Shown here: one piece after another, positions 1 to 8,861 of the stretch | How positions within the stretch are numbered: position 1 is the first letter of the stretch | How the letters are laid out: each line of letters starts with the position of its first letter | Source: Flavobacteriales bacterium UBA5040 | GTDB lineage: Bacteria > Bacteroidota > Bacteroidia > Flavobacteriales > Weeksellaceae | Length of the DNA: 64,000 nucleotides | Assembly: GCA_002415135.1 (NCBI GenBank) | Contig: DIBY01000001.1 | Location: 1-64,000 of the forward strand | Direction: 5' to 3' | Position numbers and translations under genes: made by a program | The notes under the pieces: generated by a model | The model's input: only the letters and a program-made list of their open reading frames with translations | Told to the model about the DNA's origin: nothing | Database searches by the model: none

Positions 1-32
1 CAAGTTTTGATACTGATCCAACGAGATCATCA

Positions 33-73
33 TAAAAAAAACCTTCCCACAAAAAAAATTTACGGGACGGTTT
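33..73 (-). terminator. Terminator of the M1 peptidase gene
   Basis: On the minus strand AAACCGTCCC (73-64) pairs with GGGAAGGTTT (48-39), with one mismatch and a T-rich loop. A run of T follows (complement of the A run at 33-40). It lies just after the stop codon of the peptidase gene. Confidence 0.6.
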
Positions 74-99
74 CTCAATTATTTAAAAAGTCAAATCGT

Positions 100-2319
100 T
101 TATTCTTTAGTAAAAGTAAAAGTTTGTCCGCCCTGATTAAGAGTGAAACTCTTTTTATCTTTTGCGAAATCTAATTCGATTCCGGCCATTTCAAAACTGA
201 ATTTATTATCACCTTCGTAATCCAATGGAAATGCGCTTTGCCCTGTCGCCTGTGCGGTTAATTTATTATTATCTGTTTTTAGAACAATTTTCACAGGGAT
301 TTGTTGGCTCGAAAAACTACCTTCATAATCACTTAAAGTAACTTTCTCCAGCTCATTATTCATTTTAAAAAGATTATCAGTTTTATTTGCATCAGGGACA
401 CTTCCTTTTGGATCTAACTGAATCGAAACAATTTCTTTCTTCGTAGGAACTTCAAAGGACCATTCTGAATTTCGTTTCCAAATCTCAACGGGAAGTTTTA
501 CATGCTGCGTCGTTCCATCTTTAAACTTAATATCCATATTTACCGGCATTGGTAATTGTCCGATGTTTTCAATTTTAATGATCACTCCTTTTGCAAAGTC
601 TCCGTTTACATATTTTGCACTTTTTACCGCTTGATCAATTTTCCACTTATTTAAAAACCAACCTCTCCAAAACCAGTTCAACTCTTCACCAGAAACATTT
701 TCCATGGTTCTGAAAAAATCATCAGGAGTTGGGTGTTTAAAAGCCCACCTTTTGATATACTCGCGAAGCGCTTTATCGAAGCGCTCTTCACCCAAGATAT
801 TTTCACGCAACATTTGGAGACCTGCACTTGGTTTGTAATAGCCCAGATATCCTAAATTTCTTTCTTTTAAATTATCTGGAGCAGTCAATATTGGCTCCAT
901 GTTATCACTATAAAAAGCAGGCGACATCGATTGAAGTGGTTTCGGCTGGTAATATTCTCCATTATTAAACTCTCTTTCTGAAACTGAATTGATGAATGTA
1001 TTTAAACCTTCGTCCATCCAGGCATATAATCTTTCGTTGGATCCGACAATCATTGGAAACCAGTTATGACCAAACTCGTGATCCGTAACACCCCAAAGAT
1101 CTTCTCCTTTTGAATCCATGTGACAGAAAACGATTCCCGGATATTCCATTCCACCTTCGTTACCGGCAACATTTACTGCCGTTGGATACGTGTATTCATA
1201 CCACCTTTTTGAGTAATGCTCGATTGATGTTTTTGTATATTCAGTCGATCTTCCCCAAGCAGCATTTCCATCACTTTCTACCGGATAAGCTGAGATTGCT
1301 AGTGATTTTTTTCCACTTGGTAAATTAATTTTCGCAGCATCAAGAATAAATGCGGACGAAGATGCCCAAGCAAAATCTCTAGTATTTTCAATTTTAAATT
1401 TCCACGTTTTAGTTGAAGTTGAAGATTTCGCACTTGCATTTGCTTCAGCGGCAGACCTAATAATTACCGTTTTATCGCTATTTCTAGCCTGATCCCATTT
1501 CTTATTTTGGTCATTGCTATAAACTTCTTTTGGGTTTAATAATTCGCCGGAAGCAACAACGTATTGATTTGCGGGAACGGTTAGATTCGCCGTAATAGTT
1601 CCGTACTCTAAATAGAATTCTCCTGCACCCAAATAAGGCAAGGTATTCCAGCCCATGATATCATCATAAACACACATTCTCGGAAACCATTGAGCAATGG
1701 TGAAAATCTTTCCATTTTTAGTCGCTTCAACTCCCATTCTGTCAGAACCGTAATTGGGTGAGACGAAGGAATAATGAACAACAAATTTGATAACGCCACC
1801 TTTCGCTTTTAAATCCTGCGGAAGATCGATCTGCATTCTCGTATCTGAAATCGTGTAAGTAGGATTTACTTTTACTTTTTTTCCATTTGCAGAAAGAATC
1901 TCAATCGATTTAATGGTATAACCACCATCAAAATCTTGTCCGTGGGCACCATTTCGACTTCCTGCCATTGGAACAACTGAATTTCCACGTGAATCTTTTT
2001 TAAATAAATTTTGATCCAGTTGCAACCACAGAAAACTTAAATCATCATAACTATTATTGGTGTAAATAATTTCTGCCGACCCCGAAATCTCATTCTTGGC
2101 TTCATTCAAACTGGTATTCAAAACATAATCAGCGCTATTTTGCCAATAATTGTGACCGGGTTGTCCGCTCGCTGAACGGGTTTCCGTCGCATTATTCTGA
2201 TAGAAATAAGGCTTAAAAGCTTCGGTATAACTATACTTCGGTGCATCATTTTGAGCGAATGAATTTACAGAAACCGCAATAGCCAAGGCCACCATTGGTT
2301 TTAAAAATTTAAAATTCAT
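100..2319 (-). CDS. M1 family metallopeptidase, secreted
   Basis: A 739-residue zinc aminopeptidase of the M1 (gluzincin) family. A signal peptide occupies about residues 1-22 and ends at an Ala-Gln junction, so the protein is exported to the periplasm or outer membrane. The zinc motif HEFGH lies near residue 413, with the third ligand Glu in the following DEG about 20 residues later. The GGMEYP sequence near residue 389 corresponds to the GxMEN exopeptidase motif. A carboxy-terminal extension of about 130 residues follows the helical region. It is transcribed alone with its own terminator. Substrates are probably peptides taken as nutrients, which is inferred from the family. Start: an ATG directly before the signal peptide. 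Confidence 0.9.
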   Translation of the reverse strand: MNFKFLKPMVALAIAVSVNSFAQNDAPKYSYTEAFKPYFYQNNATETRSASGQPGHNYWQNSADYVLNTSLNEAKNEISGSAEIIYTNNSYDDLSFLWLQLDQNLFKKDSRGNSVVPMAGSRNGAHGQDFDGGYTIKSIEILSANGKKVKVNPTYTISDTRMQIDLPQDLKAKGGVIKFVVHYSFVSPNYGSDRMGVEATKNGKIFTIAQWFPRMCVYDDIMGWNTLPYLGAGEFYLEYGTITANLTVPANQYVVASGELLNPKEVYSNDQNKKWDQARNSDKTVIIRSAAEANASAKSSTSTKTWKFKIENTRDFAWASSSAFILDAAKINLPSGKKSLAISAYPVESDGNAAWGRSTEYTKTSIEHYSKRWYEYTYPTAVNVAGNEGGMEYPGIVFCHMDSKGEDLWGVTDHEFGHNWFPMIVGSNERLYAWMDEGLNTFINSVSEREFNNGEYYQPKPLQSMSPAFYSDNMEPILTAPDNLKERNLGYLGYYKPSAGLQMLRENILGEERFDKALREYIKRWAFKHPTPDDFFRTMENVSGEELNWFWRGWFLNKWKIDQAVKSAKYVNGDFAKGVIIKIENIGQLPMPVNMDIKFKDGTTQHVKLPVEIWKRNSEWSFEVPTKKEIVSIQLDPKGSVPDANKTDNLFKMNNELEKVTLSDYEGSFSSQQIPVKIVLKTDNNKLTAQATGQSAFPLDYEGDNKFSFEMAGIELDFAKDKKSFTLNQGGQTFTFTKE

Positions 2320-2343
2320 GAGGAGATTTTAGATATAAGTATT

Positions 2344-2377
2344 AAAAAACCTCAATATTGTTACAAATATTGAGGTT
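2344..2377 (-). terminator. Terminator of the SDR gene
   Basis: A perfect 12-bp stem, AACCTCAATATT (2348-2359) with AATATTGAGGTT (2366-2377), is followed on the minus strand by a T run (complement of 2344-2349). It lies 20 bases after the SDR stop codon. Confidence 0.8.
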
Positions 2378-2396
2378 ATATATTTTAAAATTAAAG

Positions 2397-3278
2397 TTAG
2401 TTAGACTTTTTCGCTTTAATCATTTGCTCCAGCATGTCCCACATTTCCTGCGGAATTTCTTCGAGCATATTAAATTCACCAGCACCTTGGAGCCATTCTC
2501 CACCATCGATGGTAACAACTTCTCCATTCATGTAAGCAGAATAATCTGAAACTAAATACGCTGCCAAATTCGCTAATTCCTGATGTTCGCCAACTCTTCT
2601 TAATGGAACCTTTTTACGCATATCGAACTTTTCAGCCAGATCTCCTGGTAATAATCGTTCCCAAGCTCCTTTAGTTGGAAATGGTCCTGGTGCAATGGCA
2701 TTGAAACGAATTCCATATTTCGCCCATTCTACAGCTAAACTTCTGGTCATTGCAAGAACTCCAGCTTTTGCACAGGCAGAAGGAACTACGTAAGCAGAAC
2801 CTGTCCAGGCGTAAGTAGTGACAATATTTAAAACCGTTCCTGGAACTTTATTATCGATCCAATATTTTCCGATAGAAAGAGTGCAGTTTTTTGTACCTTT
2901 TAAAACGATGTCTAAAATAGAATCAAATGCAGAATGCGTTAATCTTTCAGTAGGTGAAATAAAATTTCCGGCAGCATTATTCAATAAGATATCAATTTGC
3001 CCAAATTCTTTGATTGCCGCTTCTTTCATTGCTTCAACCTCATCCCAATTTCTCACGTCGCAAGAAACACATAAAACTTTTCCGCCCGTTTCCTCTTCCA
3101 GCTCTTTTGCAGTTGCTTGTAGTTTTTCTAAATTTCTGGAAGTGATGACGACTTTCGCACCAAGTTGCAGAAAATATTTCGTCATGGCCTTTCCTAATCC
3201 ACTTCCACCACCGGTTACGATGGCTACTTTATCTTTTAATGCATCTTCTTTGAGCATTGGTTGGGTGTACAAATTCAT
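2397..3278 (-). CDS. SDR family oxidoreductase, 2,4-dienoyl-CoA reductase type
   Basis: A 293-residue short-chain dehydrogenase/reductase. The nucleotide-binding motif TGGGSGLG is at residues 22-29 and NNAAG is near residue 100. The catalytic region reads PSACAKAGV near residue 170, with Lys kept but no canonical YxxxK. This arrangement, together with the following EWAKYGIRFN and PGPFPTKGA, is typical of mitochondrial-type 2,4-dienoyl-CoA reductases and peroxisomal trans-2-enoyl-CoA reductases. The likely role is NADPH-dependent reduction of unsaturated fatty acyl-CoA during beta-oxidation in the cytoplasm. It appears monocistronic. The exact substrate is not visible from sequence. Confidence 0.82.
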   Translation of the reverse strand: MNLYTQPMLKEDALKDKVAIVTGGGSGLGKAMTKYFLQLGAKVVITSRNLEKLQATAKELEEETGGKVLCVSCDVRNWDEVEAMKEAAIKEFGQIDILLNNAAGNFISPTERLTHSAFDSILDIVLKGTKNCTLSIGKYWIDNKVPGTVLNIVTTYAWTGSAYVVPSACAKAGVLAMTRSLAVEWAKYGIRFNAIAPGPFPTKGAWERLLPGDLAEKFDMRKKVPLRRVGEHQELANLAAYLVSDYSAYMNGEVVTIDGGEWLQGAGEFNMLEEIPQEMWDMLEQMIKAKKSN

Positions 3279-3430
3279 ACTTTTAATTTTGATTTAAATT
3301 TAAGATTAATTTATCGTCTTAGAAAATTTAATAAAATGTTATGAATATTAAATTGACATGGTGAAATTCTTTCATCGTCAGAATGACAGCGCTTCTCATT
3401 ATTGAAGAAAATTTGAAAATAATCGTATCT

Positions 3431-3513
3431 GCGCCCCGACTTGAACGGAGCTCTTTTTCTGACGAGGAACGAGGAAGAAAAAAGCGGGAGTGGAAGGCGG
3501 AAAATTGGCGCCC
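3431..3513. repeat. Structured intergenic repeat or candidate RNA element
   Basis: An 83-base GC-richer island in an AT-rich gap. The outer arms GCGCC (3431-3435) and GGCGC (3507-3511) can pair. An inner hairpin pairs GCTCTTTTTCT (3450-3460) with AGAAAAAAGC (3476-3485), giving ten pairs and one bulged C. Flanks with CCCCGAC, TTGAACGG and GGGAGTGGAAGGCGG resemble, from memory, a dispersed element seen between genes in many flavobacterial genomes. It sits between the end of the M16 peptidase gene and the start of the SDR gene. Neither the strand nor the function can be settled here. Confidence 0.5.
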
Positions 3514-3555
3514 AAAAAAAATAAAAAAAAACTGCCCCAATCCTGGAGCAGTTTT
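3514..3555 (-). terminator. Terminator of the M16 peptidase gene
   Basis: On the minus strand AAAACTGCTCC (3555-3545) pairs with GGGGCAGTTTT (3537-3527), followed by a long T-rich run (complement of 3514-3530). It begins 23 bases after the stop codon and directly abuts the structured repeat at 3431-3513. Confidence 0.85.
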
Positions 3556-3577
3556 AAGTATCAATTATTTTTCGAGT

Positions 3578-6505
3578 TTAGTAACCGAAAAGTTCTTCTA
3601 AAGAAATTTTCTTCACCTCGCCCAATTTTTCTAAATCCTTTATCGGAACTCTTTTTTCTGAGGCAACGATCGCATAAGTGTAAGGTTTTCCAGATAAATT
3701 AATATCGTGGAAAGATTTTAAATCTGCCATTTTCACGTTATCTACAGAACTGTAGATCGATTTTCGCGGATCTTCGGACAAACCTAATTCTTTAGCCGCC
3801 AAATAGTTGAAAATAATTTTATCCTCCGTAATTCTTTCGGTTTGAATATCTTTTTTAACCTGCGTTTTTGCCAAATTCAAATTCTCAGACAGATCCGGCA
3901 TTTTAGTCAAAAGCTCTGTCATTGCTGTAGTTGCGTCATTGAATTTATCGGCTTGACTTCCAACATAACTCATCATGTAATATTCCTGATCTTTTTTCTG
4001 GGGCTGAACATAAACTCCGTAGGTAGAATACGCTAAAGCCTTACTCTCACGGATGGTTTGGAATACGATAGAACCCATTCCGCCGCCAAAATAATTATTG
4101 AAAACTTTTACAACGGTATTCTTTTTAGCATCGTATTGATCTGTATTTCTGATCCAACGAGTTTCGGCTTGAACCATTTCGTAATCGGTGAACAGTACTT
4201 TATTTTTCGTTTGAGCGATCTGTTTGAAAACTTTTTCTGGCGTCGCTACAGCAAATTTTGTAGGAACCGGATGCATGGTCTTCAATTTACTGTTTAGATC
4301 TTTCATTGAAGCCGGACCGTAATAAATCACGGTTTGTTCGTAATTATTGAGGTTTTTAATTCTATCAATCAATTCTTTAGAAGTGGTAGCTTCTAATTCT
4401 GCATTGCTCAAAACATTATTGAATTTATTTTTCTCGCCATACAAAGCATAGCTTGTTAAACCTTGCAGAATTGCGCCTTTATTAGCTTTCACATCTTTTC
4501 TCGCTTTTGCTAATCTTTCTTTCAAACTTTTCAAAGCGGCATCATCTGCTTTTACATTTTGAATTAAATCTTCGTATAACTTTACAGCAGCATCAAAATT
4601 TTCCTGTAAACCTTCGATGGAAACCGTGGTATATTCTTCGCCGGAAGAGATGGTGAAATTACACGCGATTTTGTAAAACGCTTTTGAAATTTCTTCAGAA
4701 GACATTTTCTCTGTTCCTAAAAACTGTAGATATTGCGAAGCTAAAGGTTGCTTCAAATCATTTAAGGAACCGATTTTATAACGGTATTTCAAACGGAAAA
4801 TCTGATTTTCGGTATTTGGAACGTAAAGAACTTCTGCTTTACCTAACTTCGATTTCTGAATATCTTTATTGTAATCCAAAAACACAGGAGTTGAAGGATT
4901 GTTTGGCATATTTCCAACCATTTTTACAAAGTGAGATTGTTTGTCTGCGTTGGTTTCAACAGGCGTGATCTGCGGTTTTTCAATTTTTTGAGAAGCAGGC
5001 GATTCTCCTTTTTTCTTTAAGATGGCCACATAATTATCTCCTAAATATTTGTTAGCAAAAGCAACGATATCGGCTTTAGAAATCTTGGATAAATCATTAA
5101 CATAAGCAACTTGATCTCTCCAGTTTAATTCTGAAGTGAACGCATCCATAAGCGATCCAGCTCTGTCACCATACGTTTCAGATTCGTAGATCTTGTCCTT
5201 TTTGATATTGTTAATAATGGAAGTAATTAAATCCTGATCAAAGTTTCCTTTTTTCAAATTATCAATTTCACCTAGAACCAAAGTTTTCACGTCTTCTAAA
5301 CTCTGTCCGTTCGTTGGAGCCGCACTGATGTATAAAACGCCATAATCAATTAAGGTAAAAGTTTCTGCGGAGGCGCGTAATAGTTTTTGTTTTTTCACTA
5401 AGTTCAGATCCATTAAACCTGCTTTACCATTGGTTAAAACTTGCCCAACTAAATCTGCAATTAAAACATCTTTGTCTTTATTTCCAGGTAAACGGTAACC
5501 GATGGTTAAATTTTCTGCATCTGGACCTGTAATTTCTTCAATAATTGGAGCTGAAATTGGAACTTCTGGCTTGAAGGTATATTTCGCAACCGGTTTACTT
5601 TGCATGTAAGAAAATGCTTTGTCAACTTGAGCAATTACCACATCCGGATCAAAGTCTCCCGATAATATTACCCCCATATTATTGGGAACATAATAGTTGT
5701 GGAAATATTTTCGGATTTCTACCAAGGAAGGATTTTTTAAATCTTCAATGGTTCCGATCGTAGTTTGCTGTCCGTAATTGTGATTTTTAAATAATTCTGA
5801 AAATAAAGTTTCGAAAACTTTACTTCCATCACTGTCTAAACTTCTGTTTTTCTCTTCGTAAACCGCTTCTAATTCCGTGTGGAAAATTCTTAAAATAGGA
5901 TTTCTGAATCTTTCTCCCTGAACGGCTAAATATTTATTCAAAGAACTGCTCGGAACATCATCGGTGTAAACAGTTTGCTCAAAACTTGTAAAAGCATTGG
6001 TCCCTTGAGCTCCCATGGAAGCCATCATTTTATCATATTCATTGGCAATGGCGAACTTACTTGCAACTCCAGAAACGGAATCAATTTTTTTGTAAATCGC
6101 TTTTCGCTGTGCCTCATCTTTGGTCTTATTATACTTTTCATATAATGCATCAATCTTGTCTAATTCTGGTTTTTCTTTTGCCCAATCCAAAGAACCATAT
6201 TTGTCCGTTCCTTTGAAAACCAGGTGTTCCAGATAATGTGCTAAACCGGTATTTGTTCGAGGATCGGTCTTGCTTCCCGCTTTCACGGCAACATAAGCCT
6301 GAATTCTCGGATCTTTCTTGGTCGGACTTAAAATAACAGTCAAACCATTTTTCAAGGTGTAAAATCTCGCGCTCATCGGATCGTTTGTTACGTATTTGTA
6401 CGTATATCCGTTTCCAGAGGCTTCTTTCCACTCGTATTTATTCTGTGCAAAAGTGTGCAAAGAAAAAAGCAACATAAAAATTGCTAAGAAGAGTTTTTTG
6501 AACAT
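3578..6505 (-). CDS. M16 family metallopeptidase, two-domain, secreted
   Basis: A 975-residue insulinase/pitrilysin-type zinc protease. The signal peptide covers about residues 1-21 (cleavage after TFAQ). The inverted zinc motif HYLEH is at residues 90-94, and a Glu of the ELEAVYEEKNR segment provides the distal ligand. The second half repeats the M16 fold without the zinc motif, as usual for the inactive C-domain. At this length it is a fused pair of the M16 halves that are separate genes in many other bacteria. It is exported and probably degrades peptides in the periplasm. It is a single gene with its own promoter and terminator. Confidence 0.9.
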   Translation of the reverse strand: MFKKLFLAIFMLLFSLHTFAQNKYEWKEASGNGYTYKYVTNDPMSARFYTLKNGLTVILSPTKKDPRIQAYVAVKAGSKTDPRTNTGLAHYLEHLVFKGTDKYGSLDWAKEKPELDKIDALYEKYNKTKDEAQRKAIYKKIDSVSGVASKFAIANEYDKMMASMGAQGTNAFTSFEQTVYTDDVPSSSLNKYLAVQGERFRNPILRIFHTELEAVYEEKNRSLDSDGSKVFETLFSELFKNHNYGQQTTIGTIEDLKNPSLVEIRKYFHNYYVPNNMGVILSGDFDPDVVIAQVDKAFSYMQSKPVAKYTFKPEVPISAPIIEEITGPDAENLTIGYRLPGNKDKDVLIADLVGQVLTNGKAGLMDLNLVKKQKLLRASAETFTLIDYGVLYISAAPTNGQSLEDVKTLVLGEIDNLKKGNFDQDLITSIINNIKKDKIYESETYGDRAGSLMDAFTSELNWRDQVAYVNDLSKISKADIVAFANKYLGDNYVAILKKKGESPASQKIEKPQITPVETNADKQSHFVKMVGNMPNNPSTPVFLDYNKDIQKSKLGKAEVLYVPNTENQIFRLKYRYKIGSLNDLKQPLASQYLQFLGTEKMSSEEISKAFYKIACNFTISSGEEYTTVSIEGLQENFDAAVKLYEDLIQNVKADDAALKSLKERLAKARKDVKANKGAILQGLTSYALYGEKNKFNNVLSNAELEATTSKELIDRIKNLNNYEQTVIYYGPASMKDLNSKLKTMHPVPTKFAVATPEKVFKQIAQTKNKVLFTDYEMVQAETRWIRNTDQYDAKKNTVVKVFNNYFGGGMGSIVFQTIRESKALAYSTYGVYVQPQKKDQEYYMMSYVGSQADKFNDATTAMTELLTKMPDLSENLNLAKTQVKKDIQTERITEDKIIFNYLAAKELGLSEDPRKSIYSSVDNVKMADLKSFHDINLSGKPYTYAIVASEKRVPIKDLEKLGEVKKISLEELFGY

Positions 6506-6515
6506 AATTATTTAT

Positions 6516-6544
6516 TTAAAGTATTAGACGAATATTTTTTCAAA
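6516..6544 (-). promoter_or_regulatory. Probable promoter of the M16 peptidase gene
   Basis: On the minus strand TTTG (6544-6541) is followed after 17 bases by TACTTTAA (6523-6516). This resembles the Bacteroidota -33 TTTG and -7 TANNTTTG elements, with the last base of the -7 box changed. It lies about 10 bases before the ATG. Confidence 0.4.
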
Positions 6545-6558
6545 TTGTTTCAAAACCT

Positions 6559-7185
6559 TTAATTATTTTTAGATGAGGTCATTCCTTTCACTAAAAACCA
6601 TTGCGCCAAAATGTAAGTGGCCATCACCAACAAATTGAGAATCATCAAAGGTTGCAAGAATAGATATACGGAAAGCAGCGTATCTGAAATTAGAAATAAA
6701 AGTGCCCCAATAATCAAATTTCTGTTGTGCGTTTTAATAGCGTTGTACATCATCGCAGCAATTAAAACAGCATAAATAATTACTGGAATTTTCATTTCTT
6801 TTAAATAAGGAAAAAGAAAAAAGAGTAAAATTGAGGCATAGAGACTAAGAATAATCGGCCAAAATTCCGAAATACGATGTTGTACTTTTTTCTTAAACGA
6901 AATAATATAAAATAGATGAGCCAATAAAAAGCTGCCTAATCCAGGCAGAAAACCCCAGTTAAAAAGAAGAAATAAATCCCCGAAAAAACTAAGCACCAAT
7001 CCCGCCAAAAAAAATGGAGCTAGCTGAATTTTCTCCGATTTCACTTTTGAGATATACATTAAGATTAAAACAGGAAGTAAAATAGGTTTGGTGAAAAATC
7101 GCAATTCTGTTTGATTACTGAAAATCAAAAACAAGTCAATAACGAAAATGATGATTAATATAATCTGTAAACTTTTTGATCTCAT
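6559..7185 (-). CDS. YhhN/TMEM86 family lysoplasmalogenase-like membrane protein
   Basis: A 208-residue integral membrane protein with about seven or eight hydrophobic helices and short loops. The LVLSFFGDLFLLF and FLLAHLFYIISF segments match the conserved core of the YhhN family, whose animal members (TMEM86) hydrolyse lysoplasmalogens. Conserved Asp and His in those segments are kept. The bacterial role is not well established, and modification of membrane lysolipids is the family-based guess. It lies 56 bases downstream of the dihydroorotase start region's gene end and on the same strand, so it may be cotranscribed with pyrC. Confidence 0.75.
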   Translation of the reverse strand: MRSKSLQIILIIIFVIDLFLIFSNQTELRFFTKPILLPVLILMYISKVKSEKIQLAPFFLAGLVLSFFGDLFLLFNWGFLPGLGSFLLAHLFYIISFKKKVQHRISEFWPIILSLYASILLFFLFPYLKEMKIPVIIYAVLIAAMMYNAIKTHNRNLIIGALLFLISDTLLSVYLFLQPLMILNLLVMATYILAQWFLVKGMTSSKNN

Positions 7186-7240
7186 TAATTCAACTTTTTT
7201 AGACTCGTAATTTATAGGAAAATGAAAATATAATTTAAGC

Positions 7241-8581
7241 TTATGCTAATCGGTCAAAAAGCAATCTTTCACCATGCTTTTCTTCTGAAACATTTCCATC
7301 TGAAAAAGCCAGGAAACCATTAACGAAAGTATGCGTGATTTTAGAATGAAACTCCATTCCTTCCAACGGGCTCCAACCACATTTGTATAAAATATTTTCT
7401 TTGGAAACCGTGTAACCATCATTTAAATCAACCAAAACCAAATCTGCTTTAAATCCTTCTTTAATAAATCCACGCTTTTCGATTTCAAAAAGAATGGCCG
7501 GATTATGACACATTTTCTGAACGATTTTCTCTAAAGAAATCTTACCATTTTTAAAATTCTCCAACATCACATTTAAAGCATGTTGAACTAAAGGTCCGCC
7601 AGAAGGAGCTTTTAAATAGGTTTGAGATTTTTCCTCCAAAGTGTGCGGCGCGTGATCAGTCGCTATAATATCAATTCGATCGCCCAACAAAGCTTCCCAC
7701 AATCCGTCTTTATCTTTTTGAGTTTTTACGGCAGGATTCCACTTGATGAAATTACCTTTGGTTTCGTAATCTTCATTGGTGAAAGTAAGATGATGCACAC
7801 AAACTTCAGCCGTTATTTTTTTATCTTTTAACTGAATATCATTTCTAAAAAGCTCAGTTTCTTTTGCGGTGGAAAGATGGAAAATATGTAATCTCGCTCC
7901 AGTTTTTTTTGCCAGTTCGACCGCTTTTGAAGAAGAAATATAACACGCTTCTTCGCTTCTAATTAAATGATGTTGGTTTACAGGAATCTCTTCATCGTAT
8001 TTTTCTTTCGCTAATTCTGTATTTTTTCTGATGGTCGCTTCGTCTTCACAATGAACAGCAATGAGCATTTTTGTGCTGCTGAAAATCTTTTCTAAAGTTT
8101 CGGGATTATCAACCAACATATTTCCAGTTGAAGAACCGAGGAACAATTTTATTCCAGCGACATTTCGGGGATTGGTTTTTAAAACTTCTTCCAAATTATC
8201 ATTGGTCCCACCCATCATAAAAGAATAGTTGGCGAAAGATTTCTCCGCAGCTATTTTATATTTCTCTTCTAATAATTCCTGCGTTACCGCATTTGGAACC
8301 GTGTTCGGCTGTTCCATGAAACTTGTAATTCCACCAGCGACTGCTGCTCTTGATTCGCTTTCGATATCGCCTTTCCAAGTCAGACCCGGCTCGCGAAAAT
8401 GAACTTGGTCATCAATAATTCCTGGAAGGAGATATTTTCCGGAAGCGTCAATAATTTGATCAACATTTTCTTCAGCTAAATTCTCTCCGATTTTTGATAT
8501 TAAATCATTTTCGATAAGAAGATCATTTTCAAAAATTTGATTTTCATTGACAATTTTGGCATTTTTTATTAGAATTTTCAT
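7241..8581 (-). CDS. pyrC: Dihydroorotase
   Basis: A 446-residue amidohydrolase that cyclises carbamoyl-aspartate to dihydroorotate in pyrimidine synthesis. Visible motifs are DDQVHFREPG at 57-66, a carboxylated-Lys segment IKLFLGSSTG near residue 145, HCEDE, HIFHLST and the catalytic ATDHAPH near residue 312. In the first metal motif the usual DxHxH reads D-D-Q-V-H, so Gln59 replaces the first His. I recall the same substitution in other Bacteroidota dihydroorotases, so it is probably a lineage feature and not loss of activity. Length fits the class I enzymes. The following gene is a YhhN membrane protein. Confidence 0.88.
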   Translation of the reverse strand: MKILIKNAKIVNENQIFENDLLIENDLISKIGENLAEENVDQIIDASGKYLLPGIIDDQVHFREPGLTWKGDIESESRAAVAGGITSFMEQPNTVPNAVTQELLEEKYKIAAEKSFANYSFMMGGTNDNLEEVLKTNPRNVAGIKLFLGSSTGNMLVDNPETLEKIFSSTKMLIAVHCEDEATIRKNTELAKEKYDEEIPVNQHHLIRSEEACYISSSKAVELAKKTGARLHIFHLSTAKETELFRNDIQLKDKKITAEVCVHHLTFTNEDYETKGNFIKWNPAVKTQKDKDGLWEALLGDRIDIIATDHAPHTLEEKSQTYLKAPSGGPLVQHALNVMLENFKNGKISLEKIVQKMCHNPAILFEIEKRGFIKEGFKADLVLVDLNDGYTVSKENILYKCGWSPLEGMEFHSKITHTFVNGFLAFSDGNVSEEKHGERLLFDRLA

Positions 8582-8720
8582 TGTATCAGAATGTAGATTT
8601 AAAGATTATTGAGGTGAAATTCACTTTGGAAATCAGTTTCCCAAATTTAATATTTAAAAACGATTTAGAAATGCTTCCCACTTTATTTCAAAAATAAAAA
8701 AATTAATACTTTCATTAAAG

Positions 8721-8772
8721 CCACGAATGCACAAATGTTTCTTTCAACAGAATTAAATTCGTGAATTCGTAG
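8721..8772. repeat. Imperfect inverted repeat, ACGAATTCACGAAT type
   Basis: CCACGAATGCACAAAT (8721-8736) and ATTCGTGAATTCGTAG (8757-8772) are inverted copies with 13 of 16 positions paired, separated by 20 bases. From recall, similar CACGAATTCACGAATT repeats are scattered between genes in flavobacteria. It lies in the 280-base gap between the divergent pyrC and flippase genes. The rest of that gap shows only the flippase promoter. Confidence 0.5.
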
Positions 8773-8837
8773 TAAAAAAAATAAAGAGTTCAGGTTACGC
8801 CAAAATTTTAAATTTTCCCCGCTCGAATCTATTTAAT

Positions 8838-8845
8838 TATATTTG
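8838..8845 (+). promoter_or_regulatory. -7 promoter element of the flippase gene
   Basis: TATATTTG matches the Bacteroidota -7 consensus TANNTTTG exactly and lies 16 bases before the TTG start codon. No clear -33 element was seen. Confidence 0.5.
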
Positions 8846-8861
8846 CAGAAATTCAGAAATT

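Noticed and set aside
2818..3297. 159-codon plus-strand frame antisense to the SDR gene
   Set aside because: The minus-strand SDR has complete motifs and its own terminator. The antisense frame shows no domain.
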